Positions 24,716 to 33,628 of a stretch of 64,000 nucleotides of DNA are shown one piece after another. The DNA is from Burkholderia pyrrocinia. GTDB lineage: Bacteria; Pseudomonadota; Gammaproteobacteria; Burkholderiales; Burkholderiaceae. A program made the translations under genes and the position numbers. The notes beneath the pieces are model-generated. The model did no database searches. It saw only the letters and a program-made list of their open reading frames with translations, and was not told the origin of the DNA. Each line of letters starts with the position of its first letter. Position 1 is the stretch's first letter. The DNA lies in assembly GCF_001028665.1 (NCBI RefSeq), contig NZ_CP011504.1:2790001-2854000 (forward strand). The letters run 5' to 3'.

Positions 24716-26406
24716 GCGGACAGCCCCGCCGCTTCGGCGTGCGCAACGCCAGCGCCAGCCCACTCGACATCGACGACGCGCACCGGAATGCCGTGCGCGA
24801 CGCAGTACGCGAGCCAGCGCGTCTGGTTGTCCTGCAGCCGGTCTCCGGGGCCCTTCACCTCGATCAGCTCGTAGCGGCGTTCGCCGGGCCAGAAGCGGAC
24901 GAGATCGGGCAGCCCCGAGCGGTTGCTGCGGATATCCGCGAGCAGGCGCGCGAACCACAGCCGCAAGTGCTCGGGCGGCAGGCACGCGAGCGCCTCGTCG
25001 AGCAGTTCGTCAGTCAGCACGCCCCAGAACACGAACGGCGACTGCAGCCCCGCCTTCGTCGCAAAATGCCGGCGGATCGTGTCGCGGTACGCGCCCGAAT
25101 CGAGCTGCGCGAAACAGGCGGCGAACGCGTCCGCGCGGCGTGCGGCGAAATCCGGCGCGTGCAGGTCGGCCGGGCCGCGCTGGAACGGGTGGAAGAATGC
25201 GCCGGGCACGGCTGCGAACACGGGCTCCCAGCACAGCAACCCGAACAGCGAATTGATCAGCGTGTTCTCGACGTAATGGACCGGCGACGCCGGTTGCGCG
25301 AGATGGTCGCGCACCGCGAATTCGACGCTGACGAACGCATCGGGGCGCACCAGCACGAGCGTTTCGCGCGGCACGTCCGGCGCGGCAGCCGCGCGTTCGA
25401 CTCGCTGGCCGACGCGGCGCTGCAGGCGCGGCAGCATGCGCTCGACGCGCTGGCGCTCCTCGTCGCTCTCGAAACCGCCGCGCGCATCGAGCGCCAGCGC
25501 GAGCGCGTCGTCGTCACGCCCGCAGCGCTCGAGCACGCGGATGCGCCGATGGCGGCTGCCGGGCCATGCGCTGCGCGTGTAAGCGTCGAGCGCGGCGGCC
25601 CAGTCGGCGCGGCGCTCGCAGGTCTGCCCGAGCGCGAACAGCAGCTTCGCGCGACGCGTCGCGAGCCACGGCTGCGCGCAGCCCACCGCGTCGATCGCGC
25701 GCAGCAGGTCGTCGAACGGCAGATCGTCGGGCCACGCGTCGAGCGCGTCGCGACACATCTGCAGCGCGAGATACGCGTCGACGTCGCCGCGCTGCTGGAA
25801 CGCACGAGACGACGGCGCGATCGGCACGTTTTCGTACTGGAACACGCCGAGATCGGCGAGCACGAATTCGCTCCAGTCCTGATGGAGATTGCCGAAGAAC
25901 ATCAGGCGCAGCCGGTCGCACAGCGCGCCGACCGTCACGCGCAGCACGCGGTCGCCGGCCTGCGCGCACCAGGCATCGAGCGGCTGCGCGGCATCGTGCG
26001 CGGGCCGCAGCCGTTCGAGCCATTCGGGCTTGCGCTCGCCGGCATGTGCGGCGAGCGACGGGAAGATGCGCAGCAGGTCGACCTTGGTCGACAGCGCGAA
26101 CAGCTCGTCGAGCGTCAGCGCGGGCGCCGGATCGACCCAGCCGAGTTCGACGAGCGGCGCGGCCGCATCGAGCGTGCAGCCGATTTCGTCGTACGCGAGC
26201 TTGCTGGCGCGGAAGTCGGACCCGTTGCGCATCAGCATCCGCACGAGCAGCGCGCGCGACGCCTGCGGCAGCGTCGCGAAATCGCGAACGAACGCCTGCT
26301 CCTGATGGTCGAGCAGGTCGTCGTAACGCTCGCCGAGCCAGGCCAGCGCGCGTTCGAAATTGGTCAGGTAGTAAAACGCCGGGGGCGTCGGCGAAGCGGG
26401 CGTCAC
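24712..26406 (-). CDS. FAN1-type VRR-NUC domain nuclease
   Basis: A 564-residue structure-specific nuclease related to human and Pseudomonas FAN1, which cuts near DNA junctions and helps repair interstrand crosslinks. The first 80 residues form the FAN1 helical/SAP-like region (YYLTNFERALAWLGERYDDL). Residues 100-420 look like a helical TPR-type scaffold. The C-terminal VRR-NUC domain has the PD-(D/E)XK residues in RSGLPDLVRF and YELIEVKGPGD, followed by DNQTRWLAYC. All catalytic residues seem present. The ATG at 26406 is 12 bases from a consensus LexA box. It is the first gene of a two-gene operon with the DinG-type helicase. Confidence 0.9.
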   Translation of the reverse strand: MTPASPTPPAFYYLTNFERALAWLGERYDDLLDHQEQAFVRDFATLPQASRALLVRMLMRNGSDFRASKLAYDEIGCTLDAAAPLVELGWVDPAPALTLDELFALSTKVDLLRIFPSLAAHAGERKPEWLERLRPAHDAAQPLDAWCAQAGDRVLRVTVGALCDRLRLMFFGNLHQDWSEFVLADLGVFQYENVPIAPSSRAFQQRGDVDAYLALQMCRDALDAWPDDLPFDDLLRAIDAVGCAQPWLATRRAKLLFALGQTCERRADWAAALDAYTRSAWPGSRHRRIRVLERCGRDDDALALALDARGGFESDEERQRVERMLPRLQRRVGQRVERAAAAPDVPRETLVLVRPDAFVSVEFAVRDHLAQPASPVHYVENTLINSLFGLLCWEPVFAAVPGAFFHPFQRGPADLHAPDFAARRADAFAACFAQLDSGAYRDTIRRHFATKAGLQSPFVFWGVLTDELLDEALACLPPEHLRLWFARLLADIRSNRSGLPDLVRFWPGERRYELIEVKGPGDRLQDNQTRWLAYCVAHGIPVRVVDVEWAGAGVAHAEAAGLSA

Positions 26407-26418
26407 GGGAATCGATCA

Positions 26419-26434
26419 CTGTACGTTTGTACAG
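26419..26434. promoter_or_regulatory. LexA (SOS) box upstream of FAN1-DinG operon
   Basis: CTGTACGTTTGTACAG matches the proteobacterial LexA consensus CTGT-N8-ACAG exactly. It lies 12 bases before the start codon of the nuclease gene, over the expected transcription start. This predicts repression by LexA and induction by DNA damage. Confidence 0.85.
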
Positions 26435-26497
26435 GTCGGAATCATATCAAATGTGACGGGAAGTGCCGCATGCCGCTGCCCGGCCAGAACGCCGGGA

Positions 26498-27376
26498 TCA
26501 GAACTGGTAATTCACCGACATGTCGAACACGCCGTTGGTCGACTGCTGCGTGATCGGGCTTCGTGCCGCGCGGCCGACGAGCTGCTCGATCGCGCCGTCC
26601 ATCGTCACGAACCAGTGCTTGTTCACGAACCAGACCATCGTCACGCCCACGCCAGCCGACTTGATCCCCGCGCCCGACGAATAGGCCGGCAGCCCCGAAC
26701 GCGCGGCGGCGCCCTGGCTCACGCCAAACCAGCTGTTCATGTAGCGCGAGTCGGCGAACGACACGGTCGGCCCGGCGAACCAGAAGAAGTTTTCGTTGCT
26801 GCCGGGCATCGGCATGTACGCGGAAAAATCGCCGGTCCAGCCGTTCGAGCCGCCGATGCTGCGCCGGACATCCGCGCGCAGCACCAGCGGGAATTCCTTC
26901 GAGATCACGTAATCGGCCGCCAGCTTCATCACGGGCGCCGCGTTGATGTTGTCGAGGCCGTTCAGGTGGCCGAGATCGTCGGCCGAGCGGCGCCCGAGGT
27001 CATAGCCGACCGACAGGCTCACGCGCCAGTTCGGCCCGCGCAGCACGTTCGCACCCAGCCCCTCGCCGGTCGACAGGAAGAACAGGTCGCGATAGCGGAT
27101 GTCGAGATTCGGGCCGCCCAGCACGCGATAGCGGTCGGAGCCCGCATAACGCGGCTGCAGCGTCATTGCGGCGCCGACGCTGACCTGCCACGTGGAGATG
27201 GTCGGATCGAACAGTTTCTCGAGCGGCACGCCCGCCGAGTATTGCCACTCGCCGAGCGGCGAAGGCGTCTGGGCCGACGCGTCGCGGGCGCCGGCCGCGG
27301 CGAGCGCCGCGCATGCGGACAGGCCGGATACGAACCGGCGTGCGCCGGGTGACAGCAACGGGCGAGCAACAGTCAT
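26498..27376 (-). CDS. MipA/OmpV-family outer-membrane protein
   Basis: A 292-residue beta-barrel protein of the MltA-interacting protein / OmpV family. It begins with a signal peptide (ATG at 27376 after GGAGATCG, hydrophobic run, cleavage near ASA-QTPSP). The mature part alternates hydrophobic strands and turns, with family segments such as YAGSDRYRVLGGPNLDIRYRD and ADYVISKEFPLVLRADVRR. It ends in SVNYQF, a terminal aromatic residue typical of outer-membrane barrels. Family members help place murein hydrolases or act as porins. No murein gene adjoins, so the exact role is open. Confidence 0.88.
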   Translation of the reverse strand: MTVARPLLSPGARRFVSGLSACAALAAAGARDASAQTPSPLGEWQYSAGVPLEKLFDPTISTWQVSVGAAMTLQPRYAGSDRYRVLGGPNLDIRYRDLFFLSTGEGLGANVLRGPNWRVSLSVGYDLGRRSADDLGHLNGLDNINAAPVMKLAADYVISKEFPLVLRADVRRSIGGSNGWTGDFSAYMPMPGSNENFFWFAGPTVSFADSRYMNSWFGVSQGAAARSGLPAYSSGAGIKSAGVGVTMVWFVNKHWFVTMDGAIEQLVGRAARSPITQQSTNGVFDMSVNYQF

Positions 27377-27495
27377 CAAGGCGATCTCCGTCGGTTGCGC
27401 GAAACGAACCTGAGGGAAAGCGCTTCGCGCCTCTTCGGCTGCAGCAGCTGACTGCCTGCGGCGCGAACGTAGCGTGCGCTGAATTAACGGACATC

Positions 27496-27888
27496 CTACG
27501 CGACACGCGCGCAGACGCAAAGCGCCCGCTGCGCGCGGGCACTTTGCGTCGTTCCGGAGTGAATGGGCGCAGCGTTGCCCAATCGGAAACGCTCGATGTG
27601 ATAGTCGCCGGCCAGCGTGGCCGGGTTGCGCGTCGACATCATCCGCGGGAAGCCGTCCGCGAGCCGCCCGAGCGCGAGTTGTTTCTGGCTGGCGTCCCAT
27701 TGCGTACAGGTGTCGAATGCGGCATCGTCGAACGAGACGGTGACGGCGACCGGGCGGCCGTTGGCGCGAAAGCCGATATGCAGCACGCCGCCCGGCAATG
27801 CCTCGATGTGATGACGCAACGAGTGCGATTCGACATCGCCACCGCATGCGTTCGCGTCGTAACGTATCCTTTCCTTGATTGCATTCAT
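27496..27888 (-). CDS. conserved-type small protein of unknown function
   Basis: A 130-residue cytosolic protein starting at 27888 after GAGAGGACATC. It contains two-strand segments (GGVLHIGFRANGRPVAVTVSF) and a C-terminal GDYHIERFRLGNAAPIHSG, with several Cys residues (NACGG, FDTCTQW, LCVCARVA). I do not recognise the family. It is divergent from a small stress-type protein gene at 28031 and may share control with it. Confidence 0.6.
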   Translation of the reverse strand: MNAIKERIRYDANACGGDVESHSLRHHIEALPGGVLHIGFRANGRPVAVTVSFDDAAFDTCTQWDASQKQLALGRLADGFPRMMSTRNPATLAGDYHIERFRLGNAAPIHSGTTQSARAQRALCVCARVA

Positions 27889-28030
27889 CACGATGTCCTC
27901 TCGTCCACGCCGACGGTGCGTGTGCCATGCCCGGCGCACCGGCCGGCTTCCGCGGCGCGCAAGCGCGGGGAAGCCGGTGCCGCGCAGGTATGGCGCTTGC
28001 CCCTGCATCAACGACCAAGGAGGTTCGACC

Positions 28031-28279
28031 ATGATCGTTCACGCCCCCGGCCGCCGCGACGCCGTGTCGCCGGCTGCCGGCTTGCTCAGGTTCGCCACGT
28101 CCCGCCCGCCATCCGACGACAAGACGGAGGAGCGCATCGACGAAGGGCTCGATGAATCGTTCCCGGCCAGCGATCCGCCCGCCGTCGGCGGCGCGACGCG
28201 TATCGACCCGGCCAAGCCGTCCGGCAAGCACGAACGTCGCGCACCGCACGACCCTTCCCCGCCCCGCGATCACGGCTGA
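28031..28279 (+). CDS. small hydrophilic protein with DESFPASDPPA motif
   Basis: An 82-residue protein with a strong AAGGAGG ribosome-binding site before the ATG at 28031. Its core DEGLDESFPASDPPAV is a conserved motif of small proteobacterial proteins that are often found near general-stress genes. The rest is basic and Pro-rich (KPSGKHERRAPHDPSPPRDHG) and likely disordered. The function is unknown. Its setting among stress-type proteins and universal stress proteins fits a role in stationary phase or low oxygen. Confidence 0.8.
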   Translation: MIVHAPGRRDAVSPAAGLLRFATSRPPSDDKTEERIDEGLDESFPASDPPAVGGATRIDPAKPSGKHERRAPHDPSPPRDHG

Positions 28280-28291
28280 CGGCGGCGTCCG

Positions 28292-28321
28292 GCCCGCGAT
28301 GCGCACCGGCGCATCGCGGGC
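28292..28321 (+). terminator. long hairpin after the small stress-type gene
   Basis: GCCCGCGATGCGC (28292-28304) and GCGCATCGCGGGC (28309-28321) form a perfect 13-base stem with a four-base loop. It starts 12 bases after the stop codon. A T tract is missing, so it may stabilise the 3' end or act with Rho. Confidence 0.6.
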
Positions 28322-28537
28322 TGGCGAAATCGGGAGTGATCCGATGAAACGCCTTGAACGCCAATGACGTGACATCGGCTGTGCCCGCCGACGTTGCGCC
28401 GCTGGCCGCGATCGAAAGTCGACGAGCGGTAGAGCGCGAATTGGTTGGCCTGTCGTTCGACGGTGCCGAGCATCCCGGCCTCGTCGGCGGTCGGGCCCGG
28501 GCGGACGACGTCCGACCGAACGTCGGAGAACGCGGCG

Positions 28538-28633
28538 TCATTTCGACGGCAACCAGCCGCGCACGGCGAAAGCGCTCGGGATCAGCCTGAAGACGCGCTA
28601 CAACCGGCTCGCGCCGATGCGCGACCGCTCCTG
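28538..28633 (+). pseudogene. remnant of an NtrC-type sigma-54 activator (Fis-type HTH end)
   Basis: Thirty-one in-frame residues followed by TGA read HFDGNQPRTAKALGISLKTR and then YNRLAPM. They closely resemble the C-terminal Fis-type HTH of NtrC-family activators (GGN-x-TRTAEALGISLKTLYNRL). No central AAA+ domain or start precedes it. The sequence just upstream (28390-28460 in a different frame, PLAAIESRRAVERELV) resembles the linker before that HTH, which suggests a frameshift and loss of the 5' part. The intact gene was probably deleted. Confidence 0.65.
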
Positions 28634-28664
28634 ATCGGTGCGGCCGCGCATTCCGCTGGCCGCA

Positions 28665-30464
28665 TCACGCGACCTTGAACCGCCCGACCGTGGTCGCCAG
28701 CGCGTTCGCCTGCGACTGCAGCGCGGTTGCGGCGGCCGTCGACTGTTCGACGAGCGCCGCGTTCTGCTGCACCATTTCGTCGAGCTGCGTGACCGCGCGA
28801 TTCACTTCCTGGATGCCGCGCGTCTGCTCGTTCGCCGCGTGCGTGATCTCGGAAATGATCGTCGTCACGTTCGACACGTTCGACACGATCTCGCGCATCG
28901 TGTCGCCGGCCTGGCGCACCTGGCCGGATCCGGCCGACACGCTCGCGACCGTCGATTCGACCAGCACCTTCACTTCGCGCGCGGCCTGCGCGCTGCGTTG
29001 CGCGAGGCTGCGCACTTCCTGCGCGACGACCGCGAAACCGCGGCCCTGCTCGCCCGCACGCGCCGCTTCGACGGCCGCGTTCAACGCGAGGATGTTGGTC
29101 TGGAACGCGATCCCGTCGATCACGCCGATGATGTCGCCGATCCGGCCCGACGCTTCCTCGATCTTTCCCATCGTCGCGACGACTTCCGACACGACCACGC
29201 CGCCGTGCGATGCGATCCGCGACGCGGCCGCCGCGCGTTCGTCGGCCTGGCCGGCCGCCGCCGCCGACTGGCCGACGGTGGCCGTGATCTCTTCCATCGA
29301 TGCGGCCGTTTCCTCGAGGCTCGCCGCCGCCGATTCGGTGCGCGACGACAGGTCCTGGTTGCCCGCCGCGATTTCGTTCGCGGCCGTGCGCACCGATTCG
29401 CTCGCGTCGCGGATCTGGCGCATCACGTCGTTCAGCTTGTCGACGAAGCTGTTGAACGAGCGCGCGATGTCGGCGACTTCGTCGCGGCCGTCGGCCGGCA
29501 GGCGCTGCGTCAGGTCGCCAGCGCCCGAGCCGATCGCGGCCATTGCCTGGCGCACCTGCGACAGGCGGCGGAACGCGGTCGCGGTAATCGCGCCGATGAT
29601 CAGCGACGCGACGCCGACGATCACGACCAGCGTGATCAGCGACGCGGTCAGCAGCGAGCGCATCCCGGCCGTCGCCTCGGTCTTGTCGAGCAGCACCAGC
29701 GCGTACCAGTCGGTGCCCGGCACGGGCCGCGCGCGCACCAGCTTCGCGTCGCCGCCGACGCTGACCTCGACGGGCGCGGTCGCGGCCGCGACCGACGCGG
29801 CGCTCATCGCGCCGAGTTCGGGCGACACGTCGGCAACCGGCTTCAGCGTGAGCTTCGGGTCCGGGTGCGCAACGACGTGGCCGTTGCTGTCGATCAACAT
29901 CCCGAAGCTGGCGGGGGTCGGGCGGATCGACTTCACGTTGGCGATCACGCTGTCCATCGCGACGTCCGCGGCGACGACGCCCTTCAGCGCGCCGTCACGC
30001 AGGATCGGTACCGCGAACGTAACCACCAGGTTGCCGGTGCCGGCATCGACGTAAGGCGGCGTGACAACCGGCTTGCCGGCCTGCGCGGCCTGCTTGTACC
30101 ACGGGCGGCCGGTCGGATCGTAGTCGGGCGGGATGCCGGTCGCGTCGGAGAAGCGGAACGCCTTGTCGGCGTAACCCGCGTAGACGTTCGTGAAACCGCC
30201 GGCCGCGGCCATCTGCTTGAACACCGGCAGCGGATCGGGCGCCAGCGCGGCATCCTGCAGCGACGCGATCATCCGGCTCCGGGTGGCGACCCAGTCGGCG
30301 ATCCCGACCACGTGGCCGCTCGCGACGGAGGTCAGGTTGCGGTCGATCGCGTCGTCGTTGTACGAGCGTGCGATGACGTAGTTGATCAGCGTGGTGGCGA
30401 CGAGCGCGAATACAACGATGGCGACGCACGCGGCAAGGATGCGGGCGCGGATGGACGAGAGCAT
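28665..30464 (-). CDS. methyl-accepting chemotaxis protein, amino-acid dCache type
   Basis: A 599-residue chemoreceptor. TM1 is at residues 8-32, the periplasmic dCache_1 domain at about 35-280 and TM2 at about 283-305. HAMP ([20 protein letters not shown]) follows, then the signalling domain with the conserved hairpin tip [20 protein letters not shown]. The dCache domain contains the amino-acid-recognition residues known from PctA-like receptors: Tyr115, Arg120, Trp122, Tyr123 (YDPTGRPWY), Asp140 (YVDAGTG) and Asp167. An L-amino acid ligand is therefore predicted. No chemotaxis kinase genes adjoin, so it feeds an array encoded elsewhere. A C-terminal pentapeptide for CheR docking is absent. 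Confidence 0.92.
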   Translation of the reverse strand: MLSSIRARILAACVAIVVFALVATTLINYVIARSYNDDAIDRNLTSVASGHVVGIADWVATRSRMIASLQDAALAPDPLPVFKQMAAAGGFTNVYAGYADKAFRFSDATGIPPDYDPTGRPWYKQAAQAGKPVVTPPYVDAGTGNLVVTFAVPILRDGALKGVVAADVAMDSVIANVKSIRPTPASFGMLIDSNGHVVAHPDPKLTLKPVADVSPELGAMSAASVAAATAPVEVSVGGDAKLVRARPVPGTDWYALVLLDKTEATAGMRSLLTASLITLVVIVGVASLIIGAITATAFRRLSQVRQAMAAIGSGAGDLTQRLPADGRDEVADIARSFNSFVDKLNDVMRQIRDASESVRTAANEIAAGNQDLSSRTESAAASLEETAASMEEITATVGQSAAAAGQADERAAAASRIASHGGVVVSEVVATMGKIEEASGRIGDIIGVIDGIAFQTNILALNAAVEAARAGEQGRGFAVVAQEVRSLAQRSAQAAREVKVLVESTVASVSAGSGQVRQAGDTMREIVSNVSNVTTIISEITHAANEQTRGIQEVNRAVTQLDEMVQQNAALVEQSTAAATALQSQANALATTVGRFKVA

Positions 30465-30701
30465 GGCAACGACTCGGTAAGGGAGCGCGAACGCCCGATG
30501 GACGAATTCACCGGGTAAACGGCAATCGCGCGGCTTACTTGAGGCCGTTGTGACAATTCAGTGAAATGTAAGGCGGAAGGCGCCGCCGAATGTCAGCGGA
30601 TCGTCAGGACTGACGCGCCCGCCCGGCCACCCGTGCGCGGGTTGCCGGGCGCGGCGACTGGGCGGCTAACCGCCCGTAGCGTCCGTCGCGGCGACCGCCC
30701 G

Positions 30702-30956
30702 TCATAGACGGTGGCTCGTGCGCGGACCGGATTCCGCGGGCGGCGCACCGGCCCGCGTGTCGCTGTCGAGATCGTCCTGCTGGCGCATCCGTTCGCGCAG
30801 GTGCCGGATCGCGAACACGTGGATGTAGTCGTGCACGCGTGCGCCGGACGACAGCACGCGCACTTCGTCGTCGAGCATCGCGCGCAGCTGATCCGCGCCG
30901 ATCGCACGCTGTTCGGCGGCTTCCTTGAGTGAATCGAGCAAATTGTCCTTGGACAT
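30702..30956 (-). CDS. DUF3562-like small protein
   Basis: An 84-residue protein that starts at 30956 after AGGAGTTC. The segment DQLRAMLDDEVRVLSSGARV followed by HDYIHVFAIRHLRERMR resembles DUF3562, a small Burkholderia-type domain of unknown function. The C terminus is disordered. It may act as a small regulator, but nothing in the sequence proves it. It is divergent from a hypothetical gene at 31521 across a 560-base region. Confidence 0.7.
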   Translation of the reverse strand: MSKDNLLDSLKEAAEQRAIGADQLRAMLDDEVRVLSSGARVHDYIHVFAIRHLRERMRQQDDLDSDTRAGAPPAESGPRTSHRL

Positions 30957-31520
30957 CGACGAACTCCTGACGGTCGAGGTACGAAAAGATGACGGTACTG
31001 GAAGATTAAAGACTGGACGGCTGCGCGGCGTACGATGCGCCGGAGCATATTTGCGCGCGATCAACGGCACGTTGCGTGCCGCCGCGTCGATCCGCTTCCG
31101 GACCGGCCGCGCTTGGTTCGCGGCGCAAACTGCCCGCGAACGAGACTGGAAGCCCTGCCACGCCACCCCGGCGCGCGGCACCGGCAAACGGGCGGACGGT
31201 GGAACGCCGCGCGACGCCGATGCAGTGGGCAACTTAGACCGGCCGAAATCATGCGTCAAGCGACGTCCGCCGCACCCTGTCCATTCGTCGGAACGAACGC
31301 GCCGGATCACCACCGATACCACCGCACCCGCCGATCGGCCGCCGCGCGTGTCAGCGGATTCCGATACGTGCGCGCAATGCCTGACAGCGACTTCAGCGCA
31401 CGCTGCTTGGCAGCGCGTTTTCGCCACCCGATACTGATTGCATGGACGAAGCGTTCATACCGGGTCATCGCACAGTCGGCCGTCGAGCCGGCATACGGGG
31501 TCCGGCGCAGGAGACCAACC
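30957..31520. other. intergenic region without supported genes
   Basis: About 560 bases. Open frames in it are shadow-like and have atypical residue composition (Arg- and Thr-rich without secondary-structure pattern). I see no RNA gene or repeat. Confidence 0.5.
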
Positions 31521-31955
31521 ATGAAACATCGCAACTTCCAGGGCAGGGACGCCCAGCGGCGCGCGTCGGGCGACACGCGTACCCTGCCCGCCCAAGGCGT
31601 GTCGGCCGGCAATCGTCCGTCCGACGACCTCGACACCTTGCTCGCGCTCGCACGCGAAGCCGGGCTGCTCGTCACGCTCGACGGGCAGATCGGCCGCGAA
31701 AAATACCAGAGCGTCGCGGGGTCGCTACTCGCGCTGCAACGGTTCGCCGCAGCCCTCTGCGCGCGGGCCGCCCTCGACGCTCCCGCCGTTGCCGAGCCAC
31801 GCCGCAAGGCGCGCCCCGGCTGGCCGCATGCGAACCGGCAGCGCAGTCGCACGTCCGTCGCGCGCGGGCCGATGCATGTCGGGCGTCAACGTCCGCGTGT
31901 ACGCCGCGGCGCCGGCCGCCGGCACGATCTGCGGTCGATGCTTCGCACCTTCTGA
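31521..31955 (+). CDS. small hypothetical protein
   Basis: A 144-residue protein with a good CAGGAG ribosome-binding site before the ATG at 31521. Residues 36-75 look folded (DDLDTLLALAREAGLLVTLD then GREKYQSVAGSLLALQRFA). The last 50 residues are very Arg-rich and look disordered or may result from a frame change. I do not recognise the family. The Usp and stress-type genes nearby give its only context. Confidence 0.55.
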   Translation: MKHRNFQGRDAQRRASGDTRTLPAQGVSAGNRPSDDLDTLLALAREAGLLVTLDGQIGREKYQSVAGSLLALQRFAAALCARAALDAPAVAEPRRKARPGWPHANRQRSRTSVARGPMHVGRQRPRVRRGAGRRHDLRSMLRTF

Positions 31956-32485
31956 ACGCGCACGCAGCCGGCACGGCACGGGGCCGTGTCATGACTGCGC
32001 GCGACAGAAGCGTCTGCAGGGCGTGCAGTGGCCGCGCGTGTATTGCGACGCCGCGCATGCCGCGACCATCACCGATCCGCATTGGCGCGACCGCGCGCCA
32101 TTCCGGGCCATCACGCGCCGTTCCACACGGCAGCATTCACGACGATTCCTGCGGGGAAAAGAAATCAGACGGGGCCAACAACGCGGAAAGCGGACGGGGT
32201 GACTTGCACCCCGCCCGTCCTCCAAGGCAGCCATCGGCTGCCTACCCTCGTGCCAGAGAGTTCCCGGCGGATGACGCGCCATGCAACGCGTGGCGCGGCT
32301 CCTGAAAATGATGTAACGGCGACGCATGCGCAGTCGATCCATGCTCGCGTTCATGCGCGCTCGTCATCGCGCATGCGCGAGAGACCGGCCGCGTCGCCGG
32401 ATGCTCCGTGAATGTCTCATGCGATGCGCATACCGTTTCTGATGCAGGTCAACCCAAGCCCGCTTCGTGCCCGACACCGCGCCAT
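31956..32485. other. intergenic region with two adjacent hairpins
   Basis: About 530 bases with no supported gene. Two tandem hairpins lie near its middle: CGGGGTG-ACTTG-CACCCCG-type pairing around 32194-32213, and AGGCAGCC-ATC-GGCTGCCT at 32225-32243. They could end transcription from the 31521 gene. Confidence 0.45.
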
Positions 32486-33421
32486 TCACTCCGCGCCACG
32501 CACGAGCAAAACGGGGACTTGCGCGAGGTGCGCAACGCGGCGCGCGACGCTGCCGATCAACCACGCGGCAATGCCGCGCCGGCCATGCGTGCCGACCACC
32601 AGCAGTTCTGCACGCCAGTGCACGGCGTCGCGCATCAGCGCATGCGCCACGTCGTCGCTGGTCGGGCGCGTTTCGACGACACCGCGCTTGGTCGGGTTGC
32701 CGGTCGCCTGGAATAGCGGGCCGATCTTCGCAAGCGCATCCTCGCCCTCCGCGCGGTACGCGTCCTCCAGCGCGCGCACCGGCACGATATCCGTCAGGCG
32801 AATCGCACGATCGATCACGTACGCTGCATACAGCAACGTCGTCGGCGCCGCGAAGCCGAGCCCGACGCGCACCGCGTGCAGCGACGGCTCGCTGCCGTCG
32901 ACCGCAAACATCAGACGTTGCAGCGTGCCGTCCGACGGGCGCGCATAGCCGACCGGCACGATCAGCAGCGCGCACCTCGCGCGCGTCGTCAGCGTGTCCG
33001 AGATCGCGCCTTCGACGAGCCGCAGCAGCCCGTGATGCGGATTCGCGCCGACTACGAGCACGTCCGCGCGCCACGCCAGCGTGTCGTTCACCAGCGCATC
33101 GGCGACCGTGCCGCCGGTGACCGACGTATCGACGATGGCCTGCTCGACGTCGATGCCGCTGTCGGCGAACAGCGCCGCGATCCGCGCGTTGATGGCTTGC
33201 GCTTCGCGGATCATGTCCTCGCGCGCAGACGTCAGCAGCGCGTCGATACGCGGAATGTCGGGCAGGACGAGGCGCGGATTGTTGATTGCGCAGACGATGC
33301 GCAACCGCATGCCGGCATGCAGCAGCGTGCGCGCATAGCGCGCGGCGGACAGCGATTCGGGCGTCGGATCGACGGCCAGCACGATCCGGGCGAGCGGCGG
33401 GATGGACTGGACAGGCTGCAT
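32486..33421 (-). CDS. tandem universal stress protein
   Basis: A 311-residue protein of two fused UspA domains (about residues 10-150 and 155-305). The second domain has a full nucleotide-binding motif G-x2-G-x9-G-S (GTHGRRGIAAWLIGSV). The first has only a degenerate version (GANPHHGLLRLVEG), so probably only one half binds ATP. The start at 33421 follows GGAGACC. An FNR-like palindrome lies at 33589-33602 upstream. Tandem Usps in Burkholderia and Pseudomonas often support survival without oxygen, which fits the candidate site. It is monocistronic. Confidence 0.88.
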   Translation of the reverse strand: MQPVQSIPPLARIVLAVDPTPESLSAARYARTLLHAGMRLRIVCAINNPRLVLPDIPRIDALLTSAREDMIREAQAINARIAALFADSGIDVEQAIVDTSVTGGTVADALVNDTLAWRADVLVVGANPHHGLLRLVEGAISDTLTTRARCALLIVPVGYARPSDGTLQRLMFAVDGSEPSLHAVRVGLGFAAPTTLLYAAYVIDRAIRLTDIVPVRALEDAYRAEGEDALAKIGPLFQATGNPTKRGVVETRPTSDDVAHALMRDAVHWRAELLVVGTHGRRGIAAWLIGSVARRVAHLAQVPVLLVRGAE

Positions 33422-33588
33422 GGCGAAGGTCTCCGTGCGTGCGCGTCGCCGCGGAACGACGACGGGAGCTTCGCGCGGAAGCGGCGCGCGGCGGCCGGAC
33501 AGCCGCCGCGATCGCTGGGATCGGCGGGTAGCCACGCGAAGCGCGGACTAGCAATGGGTTCAGCATAGGTCGTCCGGCCCGCGCCCGC

Positions 33589-33602
33589 ATGATCGCGATC
33601 AA
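33589..33602 (-). promoter_or_regulatory. FNR-like box upstream of tandem Usp
   Basis: On the minus strand the sequence reads TTGATCGCGATCAT, matching TTGAT-N4-ATCAA in all but the last base. It is centred about 174 bases before the start codon, which would need a long leader. Confidence 0.45.
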
Positions 33603-33628
33603 CGATCGCGCAGCCCTGCCCTTACCGT

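Larger units (their letters stand above)
28280..28664. other. region between small stress-type gene and chemoreceptor gene
   Basis: A 385-base region holding the hairpin at 28292-28321 and the degraded sigma-54 activator end (28538-28633). Otherwise no gene that I can support. Confidence 0.6.

Noticed and set aside
27990..28010. FNR box upstream of the small DESFPASDPPA gene
   Set aside because: The half-sites TTGCC and ATCAA have the wrong spacing and one is a poor match.
28354..28590. A 78-residue gene upstream of the chemoreceptor
   Set aside because: No ribosome-binding site, and the frame crosses the degraded sigma-54 activator remnant in a different phase.
30925..31437. A 170-residue gene on the plus strand
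   Set aside because: It overlaps the DUF3562-like start and its ribosome-binding site in antisense and has no folding pattern.
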